Assembly (NCBI RefSeq): GCF_014673215.1
Contig: NZ_JACWMS010000001.1
Coordinates: forward strand, 682,001 to 746,000
Source of the DNA: Gordonia hankookensis
GTDB taxonomy: Bacteria > Actinomycetota > Actinomycetes > Mycobacteriales > Mycobacteriaceae
Direction: 5' to 3'
Length of the DNA: 64,000 bases
In this document: piece by piece, positions 56,131 through 63,894 of the stretch
Layout: every line of letters begins with the position of its first letter
Numbering within the stretch: position 1 is the stretch's first letter
Notes under the pieces: generated by a model
Told to the model about the DNA's origin: nothing
Databases searched by the model: none
What the model saw: only the letters and a program-made list of their open reading frames with translations
Position numbers and translations under genes: made by a program

Positions 56131-56218
56131 CGCCGATCGAGTAGGCAGCGAGCGCAGCCACCACCTCCCGCCGATCGAGTAGGCAGCGAGCGCAGCGAGC
56201 CGCCGTATCGAGATCACC
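56131..56218. repeat. Interspersed palindromic repeat, copies C, inverted and duplicated
   Basis: Two units 38 bp apart (CGCCGATCGAGTAGGCAGCG at 56131 and 56169), the second longer and ending GCCGTATCGAGATCACC. They are in the opposite orientation to copy B, so B and C together form a large inverted structure in the 237-base gap before the FAD oxidase. No other element is seen in the gap. Confidence 0.65.
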
Positions 56219-56249
56219 TCCACACCCCTCCCACCACCAGGAGAAATCC

Positions 56250-57593
56250 ATGTCCCTCACCACCCCCGACGCCACCACGGTGACCGGCCCCGTCCTCACC
56301 CCCACCGATCCCGGATACGCCGACGAACTCGCCGGCTTCAACCTCGCAGGCGTCCAGACGCCGGACATCGTCGTCGGTGCCACATCGGCCGACGATGTCG
56401 CGGCGGCGGTCCGCCATGCCCGCGGCCACGGTCTACGAGTCGGCGTTCGCGCCACCGGTCACGGTCCGGTCATCGAAGGCGACGGACACCTCACCATCAC
56501 CACCTCCCGGATGAACGAGGTCATCGTCGACCCGGCCGCGAAGACGGCGCGAGTCGGCGCGGGCGCCCGGTGGCGCGACCTGGTCGCCGCCACCGCACCT
56601 CATGGGCTCACCGGCCTCGTCGGGTCATCGTCGTCGGTCGGTGTGGTCGGGTACACACTCGGTGGCGGACTCAGTCCCCTCGGACGGCAATTCGGCTATG
56701 CCGCCGACCGCGTCCGGAGCATCGAGGTGGTGACCGCCGACGGCATCATCCGCACGGTCGACGCCGGCGCCGGGTCGGATCTGTTCTGGGCCCTCCTCGG
56801 CGGCCGGGACGGCTGCGGGATCGTGACGTCGATCGAGTTCGACCTGATCGGCCTCACCACGATCTATGGCGGCGGCATCTTCTTCGCCGGCGCCGCGGCC
56901 GAACAGGTCCTGCACGCCTGGCGGCGATGGACGCCGACCCTCCCGGCGGAGGCGGGAACCTCGGTGGCCATCCTCCGCCTGCCGCCGGACCCCACGCTCC
57001 CGCCTCCGCTGCAGGGGCAGATCGCGGTGCACGTGCGGTTCACCTACACCGGAGATCCCGCGGTCGGTGCGCAGTTGCTCGCCCCGATGACGACCGCCGG
57101 ACCGGTGCTGCTGGCCGACGTCGACGTGATGCCGGTGGCCGCGCTGGATGCCGTGCACATGGATCCGCCGGGCCCGATGCCCAGCATCGAACGTGGCAGC
57201 GCCTTACGGGAACTCCCGGCCGAGGCCGTCGATGCGGTCCTCGAGGTGGCGGGCCCGACGGTCGCGAGTCCACTCGCCATCGTCGAACTCCGCCTGCTGG
57301 GTGGGAAATTGACCGCACCCCAGGGTGTTCCCAATTCGGTCACCGCGCGATCGGCGGCTTACAGCATCCTCGCCATCGCGGTCCCGGCAGGCCCTGCCGC
57401 GGAACTGGCCGGCCCGCACGTCGGCGCGGTGAACGATGCAGTCGCACCATGGGCCGACGGAGCGCTCCTGAACTTCGCCGGCCGGACACCGGCCGCGGAC
57501 TTGCCCACGTTGTGGTCGCCGGACGATCGTGACCGCCTGTCCGCCATCCGCGAGCGCCACGATCCGGACGGGATGTTCCGCCGGACCGTATGA
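56250..57593 (+). CDS. FAD-binding oxidoreductase (BBE-like/berberine-bridge type)
   Basis: PCMH-type flavoenzyme of 447 residues. The His for covalent FAD is in GVRATGHGPVIEGDG near residue 72. The second, cysteinyl attachment site of bicovalent enzymes falls in GRQFGYAADRVRSI, where Ala replaces Cys. The C-terminal berberine-bridge segment is reduced to NFAGRTPAADLPTLW and RLSAIRERHDPDGMF. AGGAG lies 7 bases before the ATG. It precedes the LuxR gene by 60 bases and likely oxidises an intermediate of this cluster. Confidence 0.87.
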   Translation: MSLTTPDATTVTGPVLTPTDPGYADELAGFNLAGVQTPDIVVGATSADDVAAAVRHARGHGLRVGVRATGHGPVIEGDGHLTITTSRMNEVIVDPAAKTARVGAGARWRDLVAATAPHGLTGLVGSSSSVGVVGYTLGGGLSPLGRQFGYAADRVRSIEVVTADGIIRTVDAGAGSDLFWALLGGRDGCGIVTSIEFDLIGLTTIYGGGIFFAGAAAEQVLHAWRRWTPTLPAEAGTSVAILRLPPDPTLPPPLQGQIAVHVRFTYTGDPAVGAQLLAPMTTAGPVLLADVDVMPVAALDAVHMDPPGPMPSIERGSALRELPAEAVDAVLEVAGPTVASPLAIVELRLLGGKLTAPQGVPNSVTARSAAYSILAIAVPAGPAAELAGPHVGAVNDAVAPWADGALLNFAGRTPAADLPTLWSPDDRDRLSAIRERHDPDGMFRRTV

Positions 57594-57608
57594 CCCCCGA
57601 ATGTCTGC

Positions 57609-57622
57609 CCCACAAATCTGGG
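57609..57622. promoter_or_regulatory. CCCACAAATCTGGG box, site 2
   Basis: Differs from site 1 (55527) by one base and lies 32 bases upstream of the LuxR start, in the short gap after the FAD oxidase. A further ATGACCCCCGAATGTCTG half-site-like stretch adjoins it at 57590. Confidence 0.55.
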
Positions 57623-57653
57623 ATGGACATCTGACCTGCGACGACGGAAACTG

Positions 57654-58799
57654 ATGACCATGGCCACAGCAGCCTTGAACGCCGAGCGCGTACGCCGCGA
57701 CATCGACGTGCTGGCTCATGCGGGTCTCGGGGTGAGCGACTTCATCGGCGAGGCGATCGAGTCGCTCACCCGTGCGGTCCCGCACGCCGCGGCGTGCGCG
57801 GCCACCGTCGACCCGAACTCGTTGATCCTCACGAGTGTTCGCAAGTACGGATCGTTGGTCGGTCGCAACACCCACGACGACGAGTTCGGACTGATGGAAT
57901 ACGGGCGGGCGGAGGACTCGTCGTTCCGTGAACTCGCACTCGCCCAAGTCGACGCCGTGGGCGTGCACGAACTGACCGGCGGCGACCACCGGCGGTCGCC
58001 CCGGATGGCCGAATTCATGATGCCGCACTTCGACTTCCGGGACGAGGCACGGCTGATCCTGCGCGACGGCGCGCAGGTGTGGGGCGCCATCGCGTTCTTC
58101 CGGGAATCCGGGGAGGCTCCGTTCGACACGGGCGAGATCGACTACCTCGACACCTTGTCGCAGACCATGGCACGCGGCGTCCGGACCGGGCTGCTCACCA
58201 CGATCGTCGCCGAACCCCAGGTCACCTCCACCGGACCGTGTGTCCTCATCGTCGACAGCACCAACCAGATGATCCAGATGAGCGCGGGCGCCGAAGAGCG
58301 ACTCGACGACCTGCTGACCGGAAACAACAGCGGCGCAGCGAGTTCGGTGATCACCTCGCTGGTGGGTGCGGCGCGGCGTTACGGTCGGGGCGAGACCGAC
58401 GTCCCGCCCCGATTGCGCGTCCGGGCGGCTTCCGGCATGTGGTTGGTGGTGCACGCGTCACCGCTGTCGAACGCCGAGGGACGAGTCGGCGAGGTGGTGG
58501 TGACGATCGAGGAGGCGCGGCCACCGGAGATCGTGCCCATGGTGGTCGCCGCCTTCGGGCTGACCGCCCGTGAACGCGACGTCACCCAGATGGTGCTCCA
58601 GGGCGTGGCGACCAAGGACATCGCGACCACTCTGCACCTGTCCGCCTACACGGTCCAGGATCACCTCAAGTCGATCTTCGACAAGGCCGGTGTGCGGAGT
58701 CGGCGCGAACTCATCGCACGTGTCTACTTCGACCAATATGCGCCGCGGATGAACGAAACGTTACTGCCGTCGGGGTCGTTCGACGTCGCCGGCGGCTAG
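57654..58799 (+). CDS. LuxR family transcriptional regulator
   Basis: Regulator of 381 residues. The C-terminal LuxR helix-turn-helix is LTARERDVTQMVLQG followed by KDIATTLHLSAYTVQDHL. The N-terminal two thirds has no receiver Asp pocket and resembles GAF/PAS-type sensor regions. No ATPase (MalT) domain is present. ATG at 57654 or 57660 may be used. Position and the matched palindromes suggest it controls itself and the upstream cluster. It is convergent with the TetR gene, which ends 4 bases away. Confidence 0.9.
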   Translation: MTMATAALNAERVRRDIDVLAHAGLGVSDFIGEAIESLTRAVPHAAACAATVDPNSLILTSVRKYGSLVGRNTHDDEFGLMEYGRAEDSSFRELALAQVDAVGVHELTGGDHRRSPRMAEFMMPHFDFRDEARLILRDGAQVWGAIAFFRESGEAPFDTGEIDYLDTLSQTMARGVRTGLLTTIVAEPQVTSTGPCVLIVDSTNQMIQMSAGAEERLDDLLTGNNSGAASSVITSLVGAARRYGRGETDVPPRLRVRAASGMWLVVHASPLSNAEGRVGEVVVTIEEARPPEIVPMVVAAFGLTARERDVTQMVLQGVATKDIATTLHLSAYTVQDHLKSIFDKAGVRSRRELIARVYFDQYAPRMNETLLPSGSFDVAGG

Positions 58800-58802
58800 C
58801 GC

Positions 58803-59387
58803 CTATCTGACCATCCGCACCGCAAGGTCGCCGTAGGCGTGGCCAAGGGCCTCGGGGTCACGATGCGTCCGCGACGGAAACCAGCGGCAGACGTCGACGC
58901 ACAGAGAGGACAGCGCCAACACCGCATCGTCGGCCGCGGCGACGGTGAACTCCCCGGACGCCACGCCCCTGCTCACGATGGCGCCGATCACGTCGGACGT
59001 ATCCCGACGGATCGCGGTGATCTCGCGGTAGTGCTCGTGGGTCAATCCGTGCAGTTCGTACTGCACGACTTTCGCGAGCTGGTGGTGCTCCGCCTGCCAC
59101 CGGGCGAATTCCCGCACGACCGCCCGTAACCGCTGGTCGTCTGGCGCCGACTCGTCGTCGACGGCGCGCAGTGCCGCCAGCACGCCGCGGTGGCCTTGGA
59201 GCGCGATCGCGTAGAGCAATTCCTCCTTCGATCGGTAGTGCGGATACATCGCCGCGGCGCTCATGTTCAATCGCTTGGCGATCTGCCGCGTGGAGGTGCC
59301 GCCGTATCCGACCTCGGCGAAGGACGCGATCGCCGCCTGACGGATCCGTTCGGCAGCCACCGAGTCGCCCGCACGCGTCACGGCCAT
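58803..59387 (-). CDS. TetR family transcriptional regulator
   Basis: TetR/AcrR repressor of 194 residues. The DNA-binding domain is IRQAAIASFAEVGYGGTSTRQIAKRLNMSAAAMYPHY, with KSKEELLYAIAL-type continuation (RSKEELLYAIAL). The ligand domain includes WQAEHHQLAKVVQYELHGLT. It is divergent from an acyl-CoA dehydrogenase gene, with two matching palindromes between them, so an acyl-CoA or fatty acid ligand is likely. Confidence 0.9.
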   Translation of the reverse strand: MAVTRAGDSVAAERIRQAAIASFAEVGYGGTSTRQIAKRLNMSAAAMYPHYRSKEELLYAIALQGHRGVLAALRAVDDESAPDDQRLRAVVREFARWQAEHHQLAKVVQYELHGLTHEHYREITAIRRDTSDVIGAIVSRGVASGEFTVAAADDAVLALSSLCVDVCRWFPSRTHRDPEALGHAYGDLAVRMVR

Positions 59388-59445
59388 CTCCCACCTCGCT
59401 CCCGACCACAGCCCTGTTGACCAGATCGCACTGTACGGTGCATCA

Positions 59446-59477
59446 TAAGCGAGCGCTTAGAAATGAGCGAGTGCTTA
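59446..59477. promoter_or_regulatory. Two TetR operator-like palindromes
   Basis: TAAGCGAGCGCTTA at 59446-59459 is a perfect inverted repeat around AG. TGAGCGAGTGCTTA at 59464-59477 differs at two positions. They lie 18 bp apart between the divergent TetR and acyl-CoA dehydrogenase genes, so both promoters could be repressed together. Confidence 0.7.
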
Positions 59478-59494
59478 GTTGCCGAAGGAGTCCC

Positions 59495-61414
59495 ATGGCC
59501 GCCCCGATCTCCCGCCGCGATCTCGAGTTCCTGCTCTACGAGTGGCTCGACGTCGAGAAGCTGACCAGTCGCGAGCGCTTCCGGGAACACTCGAGGGAAA
59601 CCTTCGACGCGGTGCTCGAACTCAGCGAGGACCTGGCGACCAAGCGTTTCGCCCCGGCCAACAAGCTCGGCGACCAGAACGAGCCGTATGTCGGCGACGA
59701 CGGGAAGGTCGTGCTGCCCGCAGAGATCTCCTCGGGCATCGCCGAGTTCGTCAAGGCCGGCCTGATGGCGGCTTCGTACGACGAATCGCTGGGCGGCATG
59801 CAGCTCCCCACCGTGATCAGCCGGGCTTCGAGCGCCTGGTTCCAAGCCGCCAACGCCGCGATGTCCTCGTACACGTTCCTCACCGTCGGCAATGCGAATC
59901 TGCTCGCCGAGTACGGCACCCCCGAGCAGCTCGACACCTGGGTCCGCCCCATGGTCGAGGGCCGGTTCTTCGGCACGATGTGCCTCTCGGAACCGCAGGC
60001 AGGCTCGTCGCTGGCCGACATCACCACCAAAGCCGCGCCGACACCCGACGGCACATACCGGATCACCGGCACCAAGATGTGGATCTCGGCCGGCGATCAC
60101 GAACTCGCCGAGAACATCGTGCACCTCGTGCTCGCGAAGGCACCAGGAGGCGGGCCCGGCGTCAAGGGCATCTCCTTGTTCATCGTGCCCAAGTACCTGG
60201 CGGACGGCACCCGCAACGACGTCGCGCTCGTCGGCCTCAACCACAAGATGGGCAATCGGGCGACCACCAACACGCTGCTGAACTTCGGTGACGGAACCTT
60301 CTCTCCTGCAAATGAATCCGACGCTGACCCCGACCAGCCCGCTCGCTCCGCTCCCGGCGCTGACCCACACCAGCCCGCTCGCTCCGCTCCCGGCGCTGAC
60401 CCACACCAGCCCGCTCGCTCCGCTCCCGGCGCCGACCCACACCAGCCCGCTCGCTCCGCTCCCGGCGCGGTCGGCTACCTCGTCGGCGAGGAACACCGAG
60501 GCCTGAGCTACATGTTCCACATGATGAACGAGGCACGGATCGGGGTCGGATTCCTGGCCACGTCCTTGGGGTACGCGGGGTACCTCGCATCGCTCGAGTA
60601 CGCGAAGGTCCGCACTCAGGGCCGTCCGGTCGACCAGAAGGACCCGGCGAGCAAACCTGTACCGATCATCGAGCACGCCGACGTCAAGCGGATGCTGCTG
60701 GCCCAGAAGTCCTACGTGGAAGGCGCTCTCGCGCTCGGCCTGTACTGCAGCAAACTGGTCGATGAGCAGTCCACCAGCAGTGGCGATGAGCAGGCTCGGG
60801 CGGGTCTGCTCCTCGACGTGCTCACACCGATCGCGAAGAGCTGGCCGTCTCAATGGTGCCTGGAGGCCAACAGCCTGGCCATCCAAGTACACGGCGGCTA
60901 CGGCTACACAAAGGAATTCGACGTCGAGCAGTACTACCGCGACAACCGGTTGAACCCGATTCACGAGGGCACCCACGGCATCCACGGGCTCGACCTGCTC
61001 GGCCGCAAGGTGATCATGCAGGACGGCGCGGGCCTCGGCCTGCTCGCCGAGACGATCGGCGCCACCATCGATCGCGCGGCTGCCGGCGAGGCCACCGCCG
61101 AGTACGCCACCGACCTCCGGAAGGCTGTCGACCAGCTGGTCACCACCACGGCACAGGTGTGGTCGGCCGGCGATCCGGCGTTGTCGCTCGCCAATGCCAC
61201 CGCGTATCTGGAAGCAGCCGGACACATCGTCGTGGCCTGGATGTGGCTCGAGCAGCTCCTCGCGACCGCGGACCGGACGGGCGATTTCTACGACGGGAAA
61301 CGTGCTGCGGCCCAGTACTTCTTCCGTTACGAGTTGCCGAAGACCGCTGCCCAGCTGTCGCTGGTCGCAGCACTCGATCGCACCACCCTGGACACCGAAC
61401 CTGCCTGGTTCTGA
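59495..61414 (+). CDS. Acyl-CoA dehydrogenase with in-frame repeat insert
   Basis: Large acyl-CoA dehydrogenase of 639 residues, resembling the FadE5-type long form with an N-terminal extension. FAD-binding parts are FGTMCLSEPQAGSSLADI and KMWISAGDHELAENIVHLV. The catalytic Glu region is in the C-terminal half near YRDNRLNPIHEGTHGIHGLD. GAAGGAG lies 4 bases before the ATG at 59495. Between LLNFGDGTF and VGYLVGEEHRG, where relatives have a short loop, there are four copies of a 12-residue repeat (ADPHQPARSAPG). The frame is kept and all core motifs remain, so the enzyme may still work. Confidence 0.93.
   Translation: MAAPISRRDLEFLLYEWLDVEKLTSRERFREHSRETFDAVLELSEDLATKRFAPANKLGDQNEPYVGDDGKVVLPAEISSGIAEFVKAGLMAASYDESLGGMQLPTVISRASSAWFQAANAAMSSYTFLTVGNANLLAEYGTPEQLDTWVRPMVEGRFFGTMCLSEPQAGSSLADITTKAAPTPDGTYRITGTKMWISAGDHELAENIVHLVLAKAPGGGPGVKGISLFIVPKYLADGTRNDVALVGLNHKMGNRATTNTLLNFGDGTFSPANESDADPDQPARSAPGADPHQPARSAPGADPHQPARSAPGADPHQPARSAPGAVGYLVGEEHRGLSYMFHMMNEARIGVGFLATSLGYAGYLASLEYAKVRTQGRPVDQKDPASKPVPIIEHADVKRMLLAQKSYVEGALALGLYCSKLVDEQSTSSGDEQARAGLLLDVLTPIAKSWPSQWCLEANSLAIQVHGGYGYTKEFDVEQYYRDNRLNPIHEGTHGIHGLDLLGRKVIMQDGAGLGLLAETIGATIDRAAAGEATAEYATDLRKAVDQLVTTTAQVWSAGDPALSLANATAYLEAAGHIVVAWMWLEQLLATADRTGDFYDGKRAAAQYFFRYELPKTAAQLSLVAALDRTTLDTEPAWF
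60323..60466 (+). repeat. 36-bp tandem repeat inside acyl-CoA dehydrogenase
   Basis: Four units of 36 bp at 60323, 60359, 60395 and 60431, differing at only a few bases; each encodes ADPxQPARSAPG. The unit contains CCCGCTCGCTCCGCTCCCGG, similar to the core of the intergenic palindromes (CTCGCTGCGCTC), which suggests a related origin. Confidence 0.92.
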
Positions 61415-61445
61415 CCGGCCGCCGCACCGACCCTAGGAGTCACAG

Positions 61446-62207
61446 ATGTCACTGTTGGACATGTTCGACCTGACCGACAAGGTCGTCGTCGTCACGGGCG
61501 CGTCGTCGGGTCTCGGGGTGTCATTCGCCACCGGGTTCGCCGAGGCCGGCGCCGACATCGTGCTCGCCGCCCGGCGTGCCGAGCGGCTCGCCGACACGGC
61601 GGCCAAGGTGGAGGCCCTGGGCCGCCGAGCGCTGTGCGTGCCGGCCGACGTCGCCGATCCGGACCAATGCCAGGCCGTCGTCGACGCCGCGATGGAAACC
61701 TTCGGCCGGGTGGACGTCCTGATCAACAACGCCGGTGTGGGTACCGCGGTCCCGGCCACCCGCGAGACGCCGGATCAGTTCCGGTCTGTCGTCGATGTCA
61801 ACCTCAACGGTTCGTACTGGATGGCCCAGGCATGCGGTCGGGTCATGCAGCCCGGCAGCGCGGTCGTCAACATCTCCAGTGTCCTGGGCATCACCACCGC
61901 CGGACTCCCGCAGGCCGCGTACGCGTCCAGTAAGGCAGGCATCATCGGACTCACTCGCGATCTCGCCCAGCAATGGGCATCGCGCAAGGGAATCCGGGTC
62001 AACGCGATCGCACCGGGATTCTTCGAGAGCGAGATGACCGACACCTACCACGACGGCTATCTGGAGTCCCAGTTGCCGCGCGTTCTCCTCGGCCGGATGG
62101 GACGGGGCGAGGAACTCGCGGCCACGGCCGTGTGGCTGGCCTCGCCCGCTTCGGGTTACGTCACCGGGCAGACCGTCGCGGTCGACGGCGGCGTCACCAT
62201 CACGTAG
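61446..62207 (+). CDS. Short-chain dehydrogenase/reductase (FabG-like)
   Basis: Classical SDR of 253 residues. Coenzyme motif TGASSGLGVSFA near residue 19, NNAGVG near 96, catalytic Ser in ISSVLG and YASSK near 160, and VNAIAPGFFESEMTD after it. It probably uses NAD(P)H on a 3-hydroxyacyl or similar substrate. It starts 31 bases after the acyl-CoA dehydrogenase stop, with TAGGAG 7 bases before the ATG, so both are likely in one transcript. Confidence 0.92.
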   Translation: MSLLDMFDLTDKVVVVTGASSGLGVSFATGFAEAGADIVLAARRAERLADTAAKVEALGRRALCVPADVADPDQCQAVVDAAMETFGRVDVLINNAGVGTAVPATRETPDQFRSVVDVNLNGSYWMAQACGRVMQPGSAVVNISSVLGITTAGLPQAAYASSKAGIIGLTRDLAQQWASRKGIRVNAIAPGFFESEMTDTYHDGYLESQLPRVLLGRMGRGEELAATAVWLASPASGYVTGQTVAVDGGVTIT

Positions 62208-62230
62208 AGACCGGAATGTACGGGGGCACA

Positions 62231-62995
62231 ATGCGTTACGTTGCTGTTGGGGACAGTTTCACCGAAGGCGTCGGCGACGAGCCGGACGGCATCCATCCTC
62301 GTGGATGGGCCGACCTGGTCGCGGAAGGACTCGCAGCCGAGCACGGCGGAGTCGAGTACGCCAACCTCGCGATTCGCGGCCGCCTCCTGGAGCCGATCGC
62401 CACCGAGCAGATCGACGCGGCACTCGCCCTGGATCCGCTGCCCACCCTGCTCACCTTCAACGGTGGCGGCAACGACATGCTGCGCCCCGGCAGCGATCTC
62501 GCCGGACTGATCGAACTCACGCGCGCAGCAGTGCGCCGGTGCACTGCGGCCGGCATCGAGGTCGTCTTGCTCGCCGGCGCGGATCCGTCGTCGGGACTGC
62601 CGTTCGGGGAGAAGATCCGTGGCCGCGGCGAATACCTGACCACCGAGATCGCCACCCTGGCGGCCGACGAGGATCTGACCTTCGTCGACATGTTCCACGA
62701 CAGCGAGATCCGGCGTCCGGCCTATTGGTCCGACGATCGACTCCACCTCAATCCGATCGGCCACCAGCGCGTCGCCGCACACGTCCTGCGCGCTCTCGGC
62801 GTCCACACCATCGCGATACCCGACCGGCCGACCGCACCGATCAGCGGATACCGATGGACCGAGGATCTGCGTTTCACGCGCAGCCACCTGGCCCCGTGGG
62901 TCATCCGGCGGCTCCGGGGCCGGTCGTCGGGCGACTCCCGGGAGGCGAAGCACCCGATGTGGACCGCCGTCGAACCACGAGGCGCATCGCGGTAG
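62231..62995 (+). CDS. SGNH/GDSL hydrolase
   Basis: Esterase of 254 residues with the four SGNH blocks: Ser in AVGDSFTEG near residue 8, Gly in NLAIRGRLL, Asn in FNGGGNDMLRP, and Asp/His in SDDRLHLNPIGH near 180. The Arg-rich C-terminus (WVIRRLRGRSSGDSREAKH) is an extra tail. No signal peptide, so it is cytosolic. The ATG at 62231 has GGGGG 5 bases upstream; ATG at 62216 is an alternative. It follows the SDR gene by 23 bases. Confidence 0.9.
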   Translation: MRYVAVGDSFTEGVGDEPDGIHPRGWADLVAEGLAAEHGGVEYANLAIRGRLLEPIATEQIDAALALDPLPTLLTFNGGGNDMLRPGSDLAGLIELTRAAVRRCTAAGIEVVLLAGADPSSGLPFGEKIRGRGEYLTTEIATLAADEDLTFVDMFHDSEIRRPAYWSDDRLHLNPIGHQRVAAHVLRALGVHTIAIPDRPTAPISGYRWTEDLRFTRSHLAPWVIRRLRGRSSGDSREAKHPMWTAVEPRGASR

Positions 62996-63028
62996 TCGCT
63001 GCACTCGGAGCCCGACGGACTGGCACGA

Positions 63029-63153
63029 TGCCCGGGTCCCGACACCGGGGCTTCGGGTTCTGCACCGATCTCGAGCGGATCGGCGCCTCCATTCATCCCC
63101 ACGCCGAAGGAATGGCCGCCATCGCGGAGAGCAGGCGCGCGTCGCTCGGCTGA
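63029..63153 (+). pseudogene. Possible remnant of a second SGNH hydrolase
   Basis: A 41-codon frame that contains RIGASIHPHAEGMAAIAES. This resembles the last catalytic block (HPNxxGxxAIA) of secreted GDSL lipases, preceded by FGFCTDL, but all earlier blocks are missing. Weak evidence. The rest of the 398-base gap to the PH-domain gene holds only the repeat at 63240 and nothing else I recognise. Confidence 0.25.
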
Positions 63154-63239
63154 TCCCACCGAGCACCGTTTGCCCACAACGACAACCGCGTCCCGCCTTT
63201 CACCGACGCACCACGCACCTCGACAACATCGCCGCCTGA

Positions 63240-63313
63240 GGTCTCGATACGCGTCCTCACTGCGTCAGGTCTCGATACGCGTCCTCACTGCGTTCGTCGT
63301 CTACTCGACCAGC
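63240..63313. repeat. Interspersed palindromic repeat, copies D
   Basis: A 28-bp direct repeat (GGTCTCGATACGCGTCCTCA at 63240 and 63268). The second copy extends to TCTACTCGACCAGCGGGC. It is the same element family as at 3586 and 56028. Confidence 0.7.
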
Positions 63314-63393
63314 GGGCTGGGAAAGATACGCACATCAGCGCAGCCGGGTCGGATCGAGAACGACGCATCAACTGTCGAATAGACTCGGCCGAG

Positions 63394-63894
63394 ATGGAAC
63401 CCACACCGCCGTTGCTGCTTCGCGAACCCGTCCATCAGGTGGATCCACGCGCTGTCACCATGTGGCGGATGACGCCACTGCTGACGGGTATCCCGGTCCT
63501 CGCCGCGGCCGTCGTCGTCGCAGCACTCGCTGATCAGGTGCGTTGGGCGGCACTTGCCGTCGCGGTGGTCGCCGTGGTGCTCACGGCGTTCTTCGTGGTC
63601 GTGGTGCCGGGATGGCGGTATCGCTTTCACCGGTGGGAGATCAGCGACGACGCCGTCTACACCCAGTCCGGCTGGTTCGTGCGCAGCCGCGTGATCATCC
63701 CCATCGCTCGCATCCAGGTTGTCGACACCGCGGCCGGCCCCATCGAACAGACACTCAACCTGGCGACGCTGACCGTCACCACCGCGTCGTCGGCAGGAAC
63801 GATCCGGATCGTCGGGCTCGATGCCACCGTCGCGCGGAACGCCGCCGCAGATCTCACCGCTCGCACCCAGGCCCACACCGATGACGCGACCTGA
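63394..63894 (+). CDS. PH domain membrane protein (YdbS-like)
   Basis: Protein of 166 residues with two hydrophobic helices (MTPLLTGIPVLAAAVVVAAL and WAALAVAVVAVVLTAFFVVV) and a bacterial PH domain (bPH2). The PH part begins YRFHRWEISDDAVYTQSGWFVRSRVIIP and continues RIQVVDTAAGPIEQTLNLATLTVTTA, typical of YdbS. It overlaps the next gene by 14 bases. YdbS/YdbT pairs are membrane proteins of unclear role, implicated in envelope homeostasis. Confidence 0.88.
   Translation: MEPTPPLLLREPVHQVDPRAVTMWRMTPLLTGIPVLAAAVVVAALADQVRWAALAVAVVAVVLTAFFVVVVPGWRYRFHRWEISDDAVYTQSGWFVRSRVIIPIARIQVVDTAAGPIEQTLNLATLTVTTASSAGTIRIVGLDATVARNAAADLTARTQAHTDDAT

Noticed and set aside
60323-60466. Repeat as a sign of a broken gene
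   Set aside because: Unit length is a multiple of three and the frame and catalytic parts continue on both sides.
59378-61225. Minus-strand open frame of 615 codons opposite the acyl-CoA dehydrogenase
   Set aside because: It only mirrors the dehydrogenase, including the repeat; no independent support.
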